The notes under the pieces were generated by a model. That model ran no database searches and was not told the DNA's origin. It saw nothing but the letters and a program-made list of their open reading frames with translations. Shown here piece after piece: positions 45,518-53,911 of a stretch of DNA of 64,000 nucleotides. How positions within the stretch are numbered: position 1 is the first letter of the stretch; each line of letters opens with the position of its first letter. Origin of the DNA: Nitrospirillum sp034427435 (lineage in GTDB: Bacteria; Pseudomonadota; Alphaproteobacteria; Azospirillales; Azospirillaceae). The stretch is from positions 1,674,001 to 1,738,000 of the forward strand of contig NZ_JAXQNP010000003.1 of assembly GCF_034427435.1 (NCBI RefSeq). The letters are read 5' to 3'. A program made the position numbers and the translations under genes.

Positions 45518-45609
45518 GCGGTTCTCTCTATGACGGTGGAAAAATAGTTTTATCACCCAAAGGAATTATTGGAATTGTCCAGGTCATGGCCCTGTGACAA
45601 TTTTCTGTC

Positions 45610-45778
45610 GGATGGTTCGGGAAGGTGAGTTCCGCCTTCCTGGCGATCCACGGAAGTAATTCCAGTTTTTACTTCAGGAAAAACTTTTCACCGGGGCTGC
45701 GGGGAGCGTTGGCGCCGGTGAGAGAGCAGCTGTCCGTGGCTCTGGGCGCCCGTTGCTGCGGGCGGCTGCTCATTTTTT
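45610..45778 (+). ncRNA. Candidate structured RNA or leader ending in a T6 terminator
   Basis: Successive stem-loops: GGAT/GGAAGG with CCTTCC/ATCC (45610-45649), GGAA-GTAA-TTCC (45652-45663), AGTTTTT/AAAAACT (45664-45685), TCACCGG/CCGGTGA (45688-45721), and GAGCAGC/GCTGCTC (45724-45771) followed directly by A and T6 (45773-45778). All listed arms are perfect complements. The RNA lies between the third LLM gene and a membrane protein gene whose start is 109 bp beyond the terminator, so it may be a regulatory leader of that gene or a free sRNA. I do not recognise a known riboswitch class. Confidence 0.45.
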
Positions 45779-45886
45779 GACGCCAATCCTCAGGGATGGG
45801 GCGTCATGGCCAGCGCATGCGCGTCATTCCGGCCAAGCCATGCGCCGGAAGCGGTTCCCCATAATTTTAAAAAAGGGGCCTTTTTA

Positions 45887-46540
45887 TTGCCTATTTTCAT
45901 TGATCCATTTCGGGTTTTCACCTTTCTGCATGTTGTTCTCTTCGCCTATTGGCTGGGAACGGATCTGGGCGTGTTGATTACGGGCATGGCCGCCAATGCC
46001 GCGGACCTGACCGGCAACGCGCGTGAGCGGATACGCAAGGCCAGCGGCCGTATCGACATGGGGCCGCGTACCGCCATGGTGCTGATGGTTCCGGTTGGTC
46101 TGACCCTGGCATCAAACTGGGGCTTGCCCATCGGCCCCTTGGCACTGGTGGCGGCATGGGTTGGTGGGCTTGCTTGGCTGTGGCTGGTCTGGATGATCTA
46201 TCTGCGCCAGGGCACGCGACTGGGTAAGCGGCTGTGGAAGATCGACCTGGGCATACGCATGCTCGCGACCATCGGCTTTGTCGGCACCGGCATCGTCTCA
46301 CTCGCCACCGGCGCGCCCGTCGACAGCGGTTGGCTGGCCACCAAGATGCTACTGTTCGGCCTCCTTTTGCTGCTGGGCGTCGTCGTTCGCCTTCTGCTGC
46401 TGTGGAAGCCCCCGGTTCCCCCCAAGGCTGGCGCGCCTTTCGTGCCCGCGCCTTTTTGGAATCCCTTACGCATCACGGTATTCGCCATTTGGGCCCTGGT
46501 TCTGGCCATGGCCTTCCTGGGTGTCACCAAGCCATTTTAA
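45887..46540 (+). CDS. Small integral membrane protein, CopD/DUF2269-like
   Basis: A hydrophobic protein of about 217 residues, apparently from TTG 45887 with AAGGGG upstream; in-frame ATG 45806 would add a polar 27-residue extension across the palindrome AAAAAGGGGCCTTTTT. Predicted segments include FTFLHVVLFAYWLGTDLG (His in TM1), MVLMVPVGLTLASNWG, LVAAWVGGLAWLWLVWMIY, ATIGFVGTGIVSLATG, KMLLFGLLLLLGVVVRLLLL and a final IWALVLAMAFLG. The pattern is like small CopD-like or DUF2269 proteins. Function unknown. It is downstream of the candidate structured RNA. Confidence 0.6.
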   Translation: MPIFIDPFRVFTFLHVVLFAYWLGTDLGVLITGMAANAADLTGNARERIRKASGRIDMGPRTAMVLMVPVGLTLASNWGLPIGPLALVAAWVGGLAWLWLVWMIYLRQGTRLGKRLWKIDLGIRMLATIGFVGTGIVSLATGAPVDSGWLATKMLLFGLLLLLGVVVRLLLLWKPPVPPKAGAPFVPAPFWNPLRITVFAIWALVLAMAFLGVTKPF

Positions 46541-46662
46541 AGGAATCGGTAAATCGGAAGGGATGCTTAAGTATGTCGCCTTGTTGGCCGTCCAATACGA
46601 AGGCCAAAATCCACCTCCATGACTTGAACAATAATCGGACACCAGCAAGCAAAGCATACGCA

Positions 46663-46672
46663 GTTTGACGTA
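46663..46672 (-). promoter_or_regulatory. TACGTCAAAC element upstream of the porin gene
   Basis: The plus strand reads GTTTGACGTA, i.e. TACGTCAAAC on the minus strand. It is preceded by TACGCA, so that the element forms TACG-8-CGTA. It lies about 100 bp before the porin ATG. The same 10-mer is upstream of the sensor kinase (47977) and urtA (58958). Confidence 0.6.
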
Positions 46673-46770
46673 TTAGGATTTCCCACCACCGACCCCACCA
46701 TTCCCCCCGAAACCGATACCGGGGCCTGAAGCCCGGGAAACATCATCGAACGGGATGGGGGAGTGGCATC

Positions 46771-47940
46771 ATGACGGGGATTATCAAGGGTCCGCGGCGG
46801 CGGGCGACGGTGGCCTTGCGGGCTGGGTTGCTGGCCACGGCGCTGGTGGTGCCGGCCGCCGGTGCCGCCTGGGCGGGGGAGACCATCGCCGATGGCGACA
46901 AGTCCATCACCGTGGGGTTGGGCTTGCGCGCCAGTTTCACCAGCGTCGAGGATGGGGCGCCCGATGGCAAATCCCGCTCCGCCGATTTCAACCTGGACAG
47001 TGTGCGTCTGTACATCAGTGGGCAACTGACCCCCATCATCAAGGCCACCTTCAACACCGAGCGGGACAGCAATGGCCATGTCGAGGTGCTGGACGGTTAT
47101 GCCCAGTTGGAGCCGATGGATGGTGTCAACCTGTGGGTGGGCCGCATGCTGCCACCCAGCGACCGCGCCAACCTGGACGGCCCCTATTACCTCAGCACCT
47201 GGAACTACCCGGGCACGGTATCGCAATATCCGGCCAAGTTCGCCGGCCGGGACGATGGCGCCACGGTTTGGGGCAAGCTGTTCGACAAGAAACTGGTCTA
47301 TTCCGTCGGCGCGTTCGAAGGACACAACCGGATCAGCGGCGCCAGCAACCAGTCCGACAACCTGCTGTACGCCGGCCGTGTCGCCTATAACTTCCTCGAT
47401 CCCGAGCCCGATCCGGCCTACTACACCAGCAGCACCTATTACGGGTCGGTCGACGTGCTGACCCTGGCCTTCGCCGGCCAGTACCAGAAGGATGGCGTCG
47501 GCACCGTGGGCCGCCACGGCGACTACGGCGCCTGGAACGTGGACGGCCTGTTCGAGAAAAAGCTGGAGGGCCTGGGCGTGGTGACGCTGGAAGGGGCCTA
47601 CTACCAGTACGACACCGGCGGCGTGGCCGACGTCGCCCCCGGCTTCGGCGGGGCCGGCGCCTTCGACAACGTGGGCGGGCTGGTGCAGGGCAAGGCCTAC
47701 CTGGTCAGCGGCGCCTTCCTGTTCCCGGCCAAGCTGGGCTGGGGCCAGTTGCAGCCGACGGTGCGCCATCAGCATTTCGACGCCGACCTCACCGGCATTT
47801 CCACCAGCCAGACGGACGTGGGCCTGAACTACATCATCTCCGGCCACAATGCCCGCGTCAGCGCCGACTACGTCATCACCGACACCACGGGTAAGCCGTC
47901 CGGCAACGCCGTCGTCCTGGGTCTTCAGGTCCAGTTCTGA
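46771..47940 (+). CDS. Outer-membrane porin, OprO/OprP family, possibly urea/amide porin (FmdC-like)
   Basis: A 389-residue protein with a signal peptide (ALRAGLLATALVVPAAGAAWA). The barrel has an amphipathic alternation and ends VVLGLQVQF with C-terminal Phe. Early sequence RSADFNLDSVRLYISGQLTP and FNTERDSNGHVEVLDGYAQL is typical of the phosphate-selective porin family, whose FmdC-type members take up urea and short amides and are often near urt genes. Shares the TACGTCAAAC element with kinase and urtA. Substrate assignment is by context. Confidence 0.82.
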   Translation: MTGIIKGPRRRATVALRAGLLATALVVPAAGAAWAGETIADGDKSITVGLGLRASFTSVEDGAPDGKSRSADFNLDSVRLYISGQLTPIIKATFNTERDSNGHVEVLDGYAQLEPMDGVNLWVGRMLPPSDRANLDGPYYLSTWNYPGTVSQYPAKFAGRDDGATVWGKLFDKKLVYSVGAFEGHNRISGASNQSDNLLYAGRVAYNFLDPEPDPAYYTSSTYYGSVDVLTLAFAGQYQKDGVGTVGRHGDYGAWNVDGLFEKKLEGLGVVTLEGAYYQYDTGGVADVAPGFGGAGAFDNVGGLVQGKAYLVSGAFLFPAKLGWGQLQPTVRHQHFDADLTGISTSQTDVGLNYIISGHNARVSADYVITDTTGKPSGNAVVLGLQVQF

Positions 47941-47976
47941 CGGCAGCGGCCGCCGGCCTCCCCGCCCGAGGCGCCA

Positions 47977-47986
47977 TACGTCAAAC
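47977..47986 (+). promoter_or_regulatory. TACGTCAAAC element upstream of the NCS1-kinase gene
   Basis: Exact TACGTCAAAC, followed by GCCCCCTACGG, i.e. a second TACG one and a half helical turns on. It lies 135 bp upstream of the kinase start, in the 180-bp gap after the porin gene. Confidence 0.6.
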
Positions 47987-48120
47987 GCCCCCTACGGTGG
48001 CGGGCGGCGGCCCGCTACCCTGGCCCTTGATTTGGCCGCCCCATCGTCCACACTTCCGGGCCTGCCACGGGACGGGAAGTGGGGCGGGTGGGGAACCAAG
48101 ATGGGCGGGACGGCGGGGGC

Positions 48121-51100
48121 ATGAGCGCGCGGCAACGGATCGTCAGGGAACGGCGGCAGTACAACCAACTGGCCGCCAGCCAGACGCTGGAGGACTACGC
48201 CCTGCGCTTCACTGCCACGCGGGCGCGGCGCTGGTCGTCGTTCCGCGTGGCCAACACCGCCTTCGGCGCCATCAGCTTCCTGGCGTGCGAGGCCATCGGC
48301 GGCAGCGCCACCCTGACCTACGGCTATGCCAACGCCAGCGCCGCCATCCTGGCCGTCGCCGTCCTGATGTTCCTGGTGGGCCTGCCCATCACCTATTACG
48401 CCGCCCGCTATGGCGTGGACATCGACCTGCTGACCCGGGGCGCCGGCTTCGGCTATCTCGGCTCCACGCTCACCTCCCTGATCTACGCCAGTTTCACCTT
48501 CCTGCTGTTCTCCATCGAGGCCAGCATCATGTCGGCGGCGCTGCAGATGGCGCTGGGCATCCCGCTGTGGCTGGCTCACATCGTCAGTTCCCTGGTGGTC
48601 ATCCCCATCGCCGTCTACGGCATCCGCCTGATCAGCCGCATGCAGTTGCTGACCCAGCCCATCTGGCTACTGCTGCAACTGGCGCCCCTGGCCTATCTGG
48701 CGCTGAACCATAGGGCGGACCTGGCCGCCTGGCGGGAATTCCCCGGCGCGATGGGCCACGCCGACGGCCATATCGACCCGCTGCTGTTCAGCATGGCGGC
48801 CAGCATGCTCCTGTCCCTGCTGCCCCAGATCGGGGAGCAGGCGGACTATCTGCGCTTCCTGCCCACCCTGCGCAGGACCGGGCGCTGGGCTTGGTGGACG
48901 GCCCTGATCACCACCGGGCCGGGCTGGGTCGCCATGGGCGGTCTGAAGCTGCTGGCCGGGTCCTTCCTGGCGGTGGTGGCCTTGCGCCACGGCCTGTCGG
49001 CGGAACAGTCGACCCAGCCGACGGAGGTGTTCTACATCGCCTTCCAGGAGATGCTGTCGTCGCCCACCGCCGCCCTGGTGCTGACCGGCGTCTTTGTCGT
49101 CGTCTGCCAGATCAAGATCAACGTCACCAACGCCTATGCCGGGTCCATCGCCTGGTCCAACTTCTTCTCACGCCTGACGCACAGCCATCCCGGCCGCGTC
49201 GTCTGGTTGGTGTTCAACGTCATCCTGGCCCTGATGCTGATGGAGCTGGGCATCTTCCGCGTGATCGGCGGCATCCTGGGCCTGTACGCCAACTTCGCCG
49301 CCGGCTGGATCGGGGCGCTGACCGCGGACCTGGTGATCAACAAGCCCCTGGGCCTCAGCCCCCCGGGCATCGAGTTCAAGCGCGCCCACCTCTACGACAT
49401 CAACCCGGTGGGCGTGGGCGCCATGGCCCTGTCGGTCGTGGCCTCCACCCTGGCGTCGCTGGGCGCCTTCGGGCCGCTGCTGGGCCCCTTGCCCCAGGCC
49501 ATGGCGCCGTTCATCGGCCTGGGCGTGGCCTTCGTCACCGCCCCCCTGATCGCCAAGGCGACCCAGGGCCGCTATTACCTGGCGCGGCCCGACACCGACC
49601 TGCCCGCCGATGCGGCGGAGGCCCGCTGCGTCATCTGCGAGAACGTGTTCGAGCGGCGGGACATGGCCCATTGCCCCGCCTATGCCGGGGCCATCTGTTC
49701 CCTGTGCTGCACGCTGGACAGCCGCTGTCACGATGTCTGCAAGAAGGAAAGCCGCATCACCGACCAGCTGGCCCGCCTGATGGAGGCCCTGCTGCCCAGC
49801 CGCATGGCGGGTGGCGTGCGCACCCGCACCGCCCGTTTCCTGGGCGTCATGGCCGTCTTCACCCTGGTGAACGGCGGCCTGCTGTCCTTCATCGGCATGC
49901 AGTATGGCGCCGCCGTGCCGGAAGCGCGCGGCGTGGTCGCCACCACCCTGTGGATCGTCTTCTTCGCCCTGCTGATCGTCTCCGGCGTCGCCGCCTGGCT
50001 GCTGGTGCTGGCCCTGGAAAGCCGGCGGGTGGCGGAGGAGGAGACGGCGCGCCAGACCGGCATGCTGATGGAGGAGATCGAGGCGCATGAGCGCACCGAC
50101 GCCGCCCTGCAAAAGGCCAAGGAGGTGGCGGAGGCCGCCAACGTGGCCAAGAGCCGCTACATCATCGGCATCAGCCATGAGATCCGCACGCCGCTGAACG
50201 CCATCTTCGGCTACGCCCAGTTGCTGGAACGCGACGCCAGCATCCGCAACCCGGACGGCGTGCGCGTCATCCGCCGCAGTGCGGAGCACCTGTCCAACCT
50301 CGTGGATGGCCTGCTGGACATCAGCAAAATCGAAAGCGGCCTGTTGCGCCTGACCCGCGACAAGGTGCGGCTGGTGGAGTTCCTGGACCAGATCGTGGAC
50401 ATGTTCCGCCTGCAGGCCGCCGCCAAGGGCATCCAATTTCACTACGACCGCCCGGCCTACCTGCCGGCCTTCGTCCATACCGACCAGAAGCGCCTGCGCC
50501 AGATCCTGATCAACCTGCTGTCCAACGCCCTGAAGTACACGGCGCAGGGCCATGCCACCCTGCGCGTGCGCTATCGCAGCCAGGTGGCGGAGTTCGAGGT
50601 GTCGGACACCGGCTTCGGCATCCTGCCCGAGGATAGGGAGCGCATCTTCGAACCGTTCGAGCGGGGGCGGATGGCCAACGCCCGCGCCGTGCCCGGCACC
50701 GGCCTGGGCCTGACCATCACCCGCCTGCTGACCCGCATCATGGGGGGCGAGATCGCGGTCGCCAGCACGCCGGGGCAGGGCAGCACCTTCACCGTGCGCC
50801 TGCTGCTGTCGGAAGCGCAGTCCGGCCCGGACGACCCGCCGGCGGCCCGGACCATCCACGGCTATGCCGGCCCGCGCCTGCGCGTGCTGGTGGCCGACGA
50901 CGACCCCGACCATCTGGCGCTGATCCAGAACCTGCTGCGGCCGCTGGACTTCCTGCTGTTCGCCGCCCGCGACGGGCGGGAATGCGTGGACCTGGCGCGG
51001 GAGTGCCGGCCGGACCTGGCCTTGCTGGACATCTCCATGCCCCACATGACGGGGTGGGAGGCGGCGGCGGCCCTGCGCGACCTGGACCTGCCGCGCCTGA

Positions 51101-51576
51101 AGATCATGATGGTGTCGGCCAACGCCCACGACTACGCCCCCGGCCGCGCCGCCGCGGGCGGGGAGGATGGCGGCAGCGCCGTGCACGACGCCTTCGTCAT
51201 CAAGCCGGTGGACATGGACGTGCTGCTGGAACGTATCGGCGCGCTGCTGGGCCTGGAATGGCTGTACGCCCCGGCCGCCCCCGCGCCGGCACCGGCCGCG
51301 ACGTCGGACGCCGCGCCGACCGGGGCGCAGCCCCATCTGGAGGCGCTGTGGCAGTTGGGCCGCATCGGCCATGTGCGGGGCATTGAGGCCAAGCTGCGCG
51401 AGCTGGAAACGGAGGACGCGGCCACCGCCGCCTTCGCCGCCCAGCTGCGCACCCTGGTGCGCGCCTTCGATCTGAAGCGCTATATGGCGGTGCTGGAGGC
51501 GGCACGGACACAGGCGGGGGGGAATGATGGCGATACAGGCGATGGACAGGGCCGGGGGAAGCACGCCGATGACTGA
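48121..51576 (+). CDS. NCS1-type permease fused to a hybrid histidine kinase with receiver domain
   Basis: A 1151-residue membrane protein. Residues 1-490 are an NCS1 (purine/cytosine/allantoin-type) transporter with about twelve segments, recognised from FRVANTAFGAISFLACEAIG and LTRGAGFGYLGSTLTSLIYA. Residues 503-541 hold an eight-Cys cluster (CVIC...HC...ICSLCC...RC...VC), possibly a metal or redox site. Two more membrane helices (about 565-640) precede the HisKA domain with His686 (ISHEIRTPLNAIFGYA), HATPase (NLLSNALKYT, FEVSDTGFGI, GTGLGLTITRLL), and a receiver with Asp970 (LALLDISMPHMTGW). The C-terminal 100 residues resemble a phosphotransfer-like helical tail without a clear His. Overlaps the LuxR regulator gene by 8 bp. 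It probably senses a nitrogenous substrate via the permease module. Confidence 0.9.
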   Translation: MSARQRIVRERRQYNQLAASQTLEDYALRFTATRARRWSSFRVANTAFGAISFLACEAIGGSATLTYGYANASAAILAVAVLMFLVGLPITYYAARYGVDIDLLTRGAGFGYLGSTLTSLIYASFTFLLFSIEASIMSAALQMALGIPLWLAHIVSSLVVIPIAVYGIRLISRMQLLTQPIWLLLQLAPLAYLALNHRADLAAWREFPGAMGHADGHIDPLLFSMAASMLLSLLPQIGEQADYLRFLPTLRRTGRWAWWTALITTGPGWVAMGGLKLLAGSFLAVVALRHGLSAEQSTQPTEVFYIAFQEMLSSPTAALVLTGVFVVVCQIKINVTNAYAGSIAWSNFFSRLTHSHPGRVVWLVFNVILALMLMELGIFRVIGGILGLYANFAAGWIGALTADLVINKPLGLSPPGIEFKRAHLYDINPVGVGAMALSVVASTLASLGAFGPLLGPLPQAMAPFIGLGVAFVTAPLIAKATQGRYYLARPDTDLPADAAEARCVICENVFERRDMAHCPAYAGAICSLCCTLDSRCHDVCKKESRITDQLARLMEALLPSRMAGGVRTRTARFLGVMAVFTLVNGGLLSFIGMQYGAAVPEARGVVATTLWIVFFALLIVSGVAAWLLVLALESRRVAEEETARQTGMLMEEIEAHERTDAALQKAKEVAEAANVAKSRYIIGISHEIRTPLNAIFGYAQLLERDASIRNPDGVRVIRRSAEHLSNLVDGLLDISKIESGLLRLTRDKVRLVEFLDQIVDMFRLQAAAKGIQFHYDRPAYLPAFVHTDQKRLRQILINLLSNALKYTAQGHATLRVRYRSQVAEFEVSDTGFGILPEDRERIFEPFERGRMANARAVPGTGLGLTITRLLTRIMGGEIAVASTPGQGSTFTVRLLLSEAQSGPDDPPAARTIHGYAGPRLRVLVADDDPDHLALIQNLLRPLDFLLFAARDGRECVDLARECRPDLALLDISMPHMTGWEAAAALRDLDLPRLKIMMVSANAHDYAPGRAAAGGEDGGSAVHDAFVIKPVDMDVLLERIGALLGLEWLYAPAAPAPAPAATSDAAPTGAQPHLEALWQLGRIGHVRGIEAKLRELETEDAATAAFAAQLRTLVRAFDLKRYMAVLEAARTQAGGNDGDTGDGQGRGKHADD

Positions 51577-52519
51577 TGCCGTCCAGACCGCTCCCGGGCG
51601 CCGCGATACTGTGCTGGTGGTGGACGACACGCCGGAAACCCTGGGCTTCCTGACCGACGCCCTGGACCAGGCGGGCCTGACCGTGCTGGTGGCGACGGAC
51701 GGCGAAAGCGCCCTGGCGCTGCTGGAGCAGGTGACACCGGACCTGGTGCTGATGGACGCCGTCATGCCCGGGCTGGACGGGTTCGAGACCTGCCGCCGGC
51801 TGAAGCGCGACCAGGCCCTGGCCCATTTGCCCGTCATCTTCATGACCGGCCTCAGCGAGACGGAGCACGTGGTGCAGGGCCTGCAGGCCGGCGGCGTCGA
51901 CTATGTCACCAAGCCCATCGTGGTGGATGAGCTGATGGCCCGTATTCGCGTGCACCTGGCCAACGCCCGCGTGGCCTATGGCGCCCAGGTGGCCCTGGAC
52001 ACCACCGGCCGCTATCTGCTGGCCACCGACGCGCGCGGGCTCTTGCGCTGGTGCACCCCCCAGGCCCAGCGCCTGCTGGCGGCCTTCTTCCCCGATGATG
52101 GGTCCGGCGGGAATGTCCCTGACCGCCTGCCCCCGGTAGTGGCGGAGCGCCTGGCCCAGCTGCGCCGCGACGGCACACCCAACCAATCCATCCTGATCGA
52201 CAGCCCCGATGCGCAGGACAGCCGCCGGCTGGAGGTCGCCTACCTCAGCCAGACGGAACCGGACGAGTTCCTGTTCCGCATCAGCGAATCCGGCGCCGGC
52301 CGCGCGGAACGCGCCCTGCAACAGGCCCTAGGCCTGACGGCGCGGGAGGCCGAGGTGCTGGTGTGGATCGCCCACGGCAAATCCAACCGCGACATAAGCG
52401 ACATCCTGGGCATCAGCCCCCGCACGGTGAACAAGCACCTGGAACAGATCTTCGTAAAGCTGGGGGTGGAGAATAGAGCGTCAGCGGCCGCCGTGGCGGT
52501 GCGGGTGATGGCGGGGTGA
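51569..52519 (+). CDS. LuxR-type response regulator
   Basis: Start at ATG 51569 (MTDAVQTAPG), with GGGGGAAG upstream and an 8-bp overlap with the kinase stop; an ATG at 51524 is weaker. The 316 residues have a receiver with Asp63 (DLVLMDAVMPGLDGFE), a middle domain (about 130-240) that looks PAS-like, and a C-terminal LuxR HTH (LTAREAEVLVWIAHGKSNRD, then ISPRTVNKHLEQIFVKLG). With the kinase it forms a two-component system; the likely target is the TACGTCAAAC element shared by porin, kinase and urtA. Confidence 0.93.
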   Translation: MTDAVQTAPGRRDTVLVVDDTPETLGFLTDALDQAGLTVLVATDGESALALLEQVTPDLVLMDAVMPGLDGFETCRRLKRDQALAHLPVIFMTGLSETEHVVQGLQAGGVDYVTKPIVVDELMARIRVHLANARVAYGAQVALDTTGRYLLATDARGLLRWCTPQAQRLLAAFFPDDGSGGNVPDRLPPVVAERLAQLRRDGTPNQSILIDSPDAQDSRRLEVAYLSQTEPDEFLFRISESGAGRAERALQQALGLTAREAEVLVWIAHGKSNRDISDILGISPRTVNKHLEQIFVKLGVENRASAAAVAVRVMAG

Positions 52520-52741
52520 ATTTGCTAGGAAGCAGTGTTAATATATTAAATCAGGCATTAACCGAGTGGAACACGACTTCAATATTAAGTGTTCCCCGCT
52601 GTCTCATACTGCTTGACGATGTGTCCGAATCAGATGCACATTTCAGTCATTATACAATTATGCAGGGAGAGCGGTTAATGATTTAAGGTAAGCTAGCCCA
52701 TAAAATATCTTCAAAAAAATATATATTCCGGAGGATTTATT
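52520..52741. other. AT-rich intergenic region at the left edge of an insert
   Basis: About 220 bp of much lower GC content than the neighbourhood. Contains GGAACAC-14-GTGTTCC (52568-52595), a 7-bp inverted repeat. No gene is supported. Confidence 0.45.
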
Positions 52742-53648
52742 TTGAGGGCGCCAAAATCTGATGACCTAATTCGTTCACAACTCCAAGTATGCAACCATAA
52801 AACTTGGCGAGCATTTTGATGCCGATTCCATTATAATCAGGTCTCCAATAAAGTTCGGATTGGATGACGCTATAAGGCAGGAAATAGAAAATCTGTATGA
52901 CGATGAGAACGACAGAAAGAATACGCTAGTTGTTATACTAGAGACAACGGGTGGCTACATTGAGGTAGTTGAGCGCATATATAATGTATTTAGGAACCAT
53001 TATCAACATGTAAGTTTTATTGTGCCAAACTATGCATATTCAGCGGGAACTGTGTTGGTTCTTTCTGGTGACGATATTTATATGGATTATTATTCTGTTC
53101 TGGGGCCAATAGACCCTCAAATGGAGTCTGAGAATGATAAGTTCGTATCGGGTCTCGGTTATTTAGCAAAATTTAAAGAGCTGCTAACAACCATTAATGC
53201 AGCGCCGAGTCCAGACTTGGCTCGGGCGGAACTCGCTTACCTTTTAAAGAAATTTGACCCAGCAGAGTTATTTGACTTAGAGCAAGCAAAAAATCATTCA
53301 GAAGATCTTTTGGAATCTTGGCTGTCTACGCACAAATTCAAAGACTGGGCGGAAACTGAAACCAGCAAAACCCCTGTATCCGAGACTGATCGCAGAGCTC
53401 GAGCAAAAAAGATTGCAGAAATATTAGGCAATCCTGAGCGCTGGCACTCTCACGGCCGAGGAATTGGCCTCAAGGAGCTTGTTAGCGATGAAATAAAACT
53501 AAAAATTGTAGATTTTGGTGCGCAGCCAGATCTGAATAAACTCGTTAGGTCGTATTACGAATTATTTATTGACTATTGTCGTAAACTTGGCGTAGCCTCA
53601 GGGGAGGCTACTGTAATCCACACCAGGAACGGAATAAGGAGAATATAA
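52742..53648 (+). CDS. SDH-family Clp-fold serine protease, possibly frameshifted near the N-terminus
   Basis: The main frame encodes IKLGEHFDADSIIIRSPIKF then GLDDAIRQEIENLYDDENDR and runs to 53648 without an ATG before it. The catalytic centre reads VPNYAYSAGTVLVLSGDDI, with a probable nucleophile Ser in YSAGT, as in the SDH/SppA-like Clp-fold family, which typically lacks a signal peptide. GGAGG and TTG 52742 upstream begin a plausible N-terminus (RAPKSDDLIRSQLQVCNHK) in another frame; removing one A from the A4 run at 52799-52802 joins the two. If not, translation starts internally, for example at TTG 52857. Low GC and foreign codon use suggest transfer. Function is unknown; similar proteases occur in mobile or defence-like settings. 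Confidence 0.6.
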
Positions 53649-53843
53649 ATGGCAGACCGGGCGCAAATTGACGCTCAGTGGGCCGACCTGTTTCGGCGCC
53701 TGAGGTCAGATGAAAAGTTAGCGCGCACCTTGGAATCGATCGAGTATTTGGAGCTTGGGCTCGAGGAGCATGCGCCTAAACAGCGTCTGAAAGTGCCTTA
53801 TGCTAGCGCCGCCGCGATCGATTCCGATAAGCGGTGGTGTTAA
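53649..53843 (+). CDS. Small hypothetical protein, partner of the SDH protease gene
   Basis: A 64-residue charged protein (MADRAQIDAQWADLFRRLRS) with AGGAG 7 bp before the ATG, immediately after the protease stop codon. Predominantly helical, no membrane segment. Tight spacing indicates co-transcription and perhaps a complex or substrate/adaptor relation with the protease. Not recognised. Confidence 0.6.
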   Translation: MADRAQIDAQWADLFRRLRSDEKLARTLESIEYLELGLEEHAPKQRLKVPYASAAAIDSDKRWC

Positions 53844-53911
53844 GGTAAACTTACTTTAAAGGTGGCGCGCCACTCAAAAGCTGAATGTCTTTTGGGCTGC
53901 GCTTGAGTTGC

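Noticed and set aside
45600..45780. FMN or TPP riboswitch near the flavin-dependent monooxygenase
   Set aside because: The conserved FMN and TPP sequence blocks are absent; only generic stem-loops and a terminator can be supported.
20186..46540. A typical tRNA-integrated genomic island
   Set aside because: No integrase, no transposase and no duplicated tRNA 3' end was seen in the window; the idea is kept only as a finding with low weight.
49168..51843. An 891-codon minus-strand frame opposite the kinase gene
   Set aside because: It is dominated by H, Q, A, G and R and has no domain; the plus strand carries all kinase and receiver motifs.
52860..53843. Toxin-antitoxin pair
   Set aside because: The larger protein has a Clp-fold protease layout with a Ser in YSAGT, and the small protein has no DNA-binding or known antitoxin motif; a defence or TA role remains speculation.
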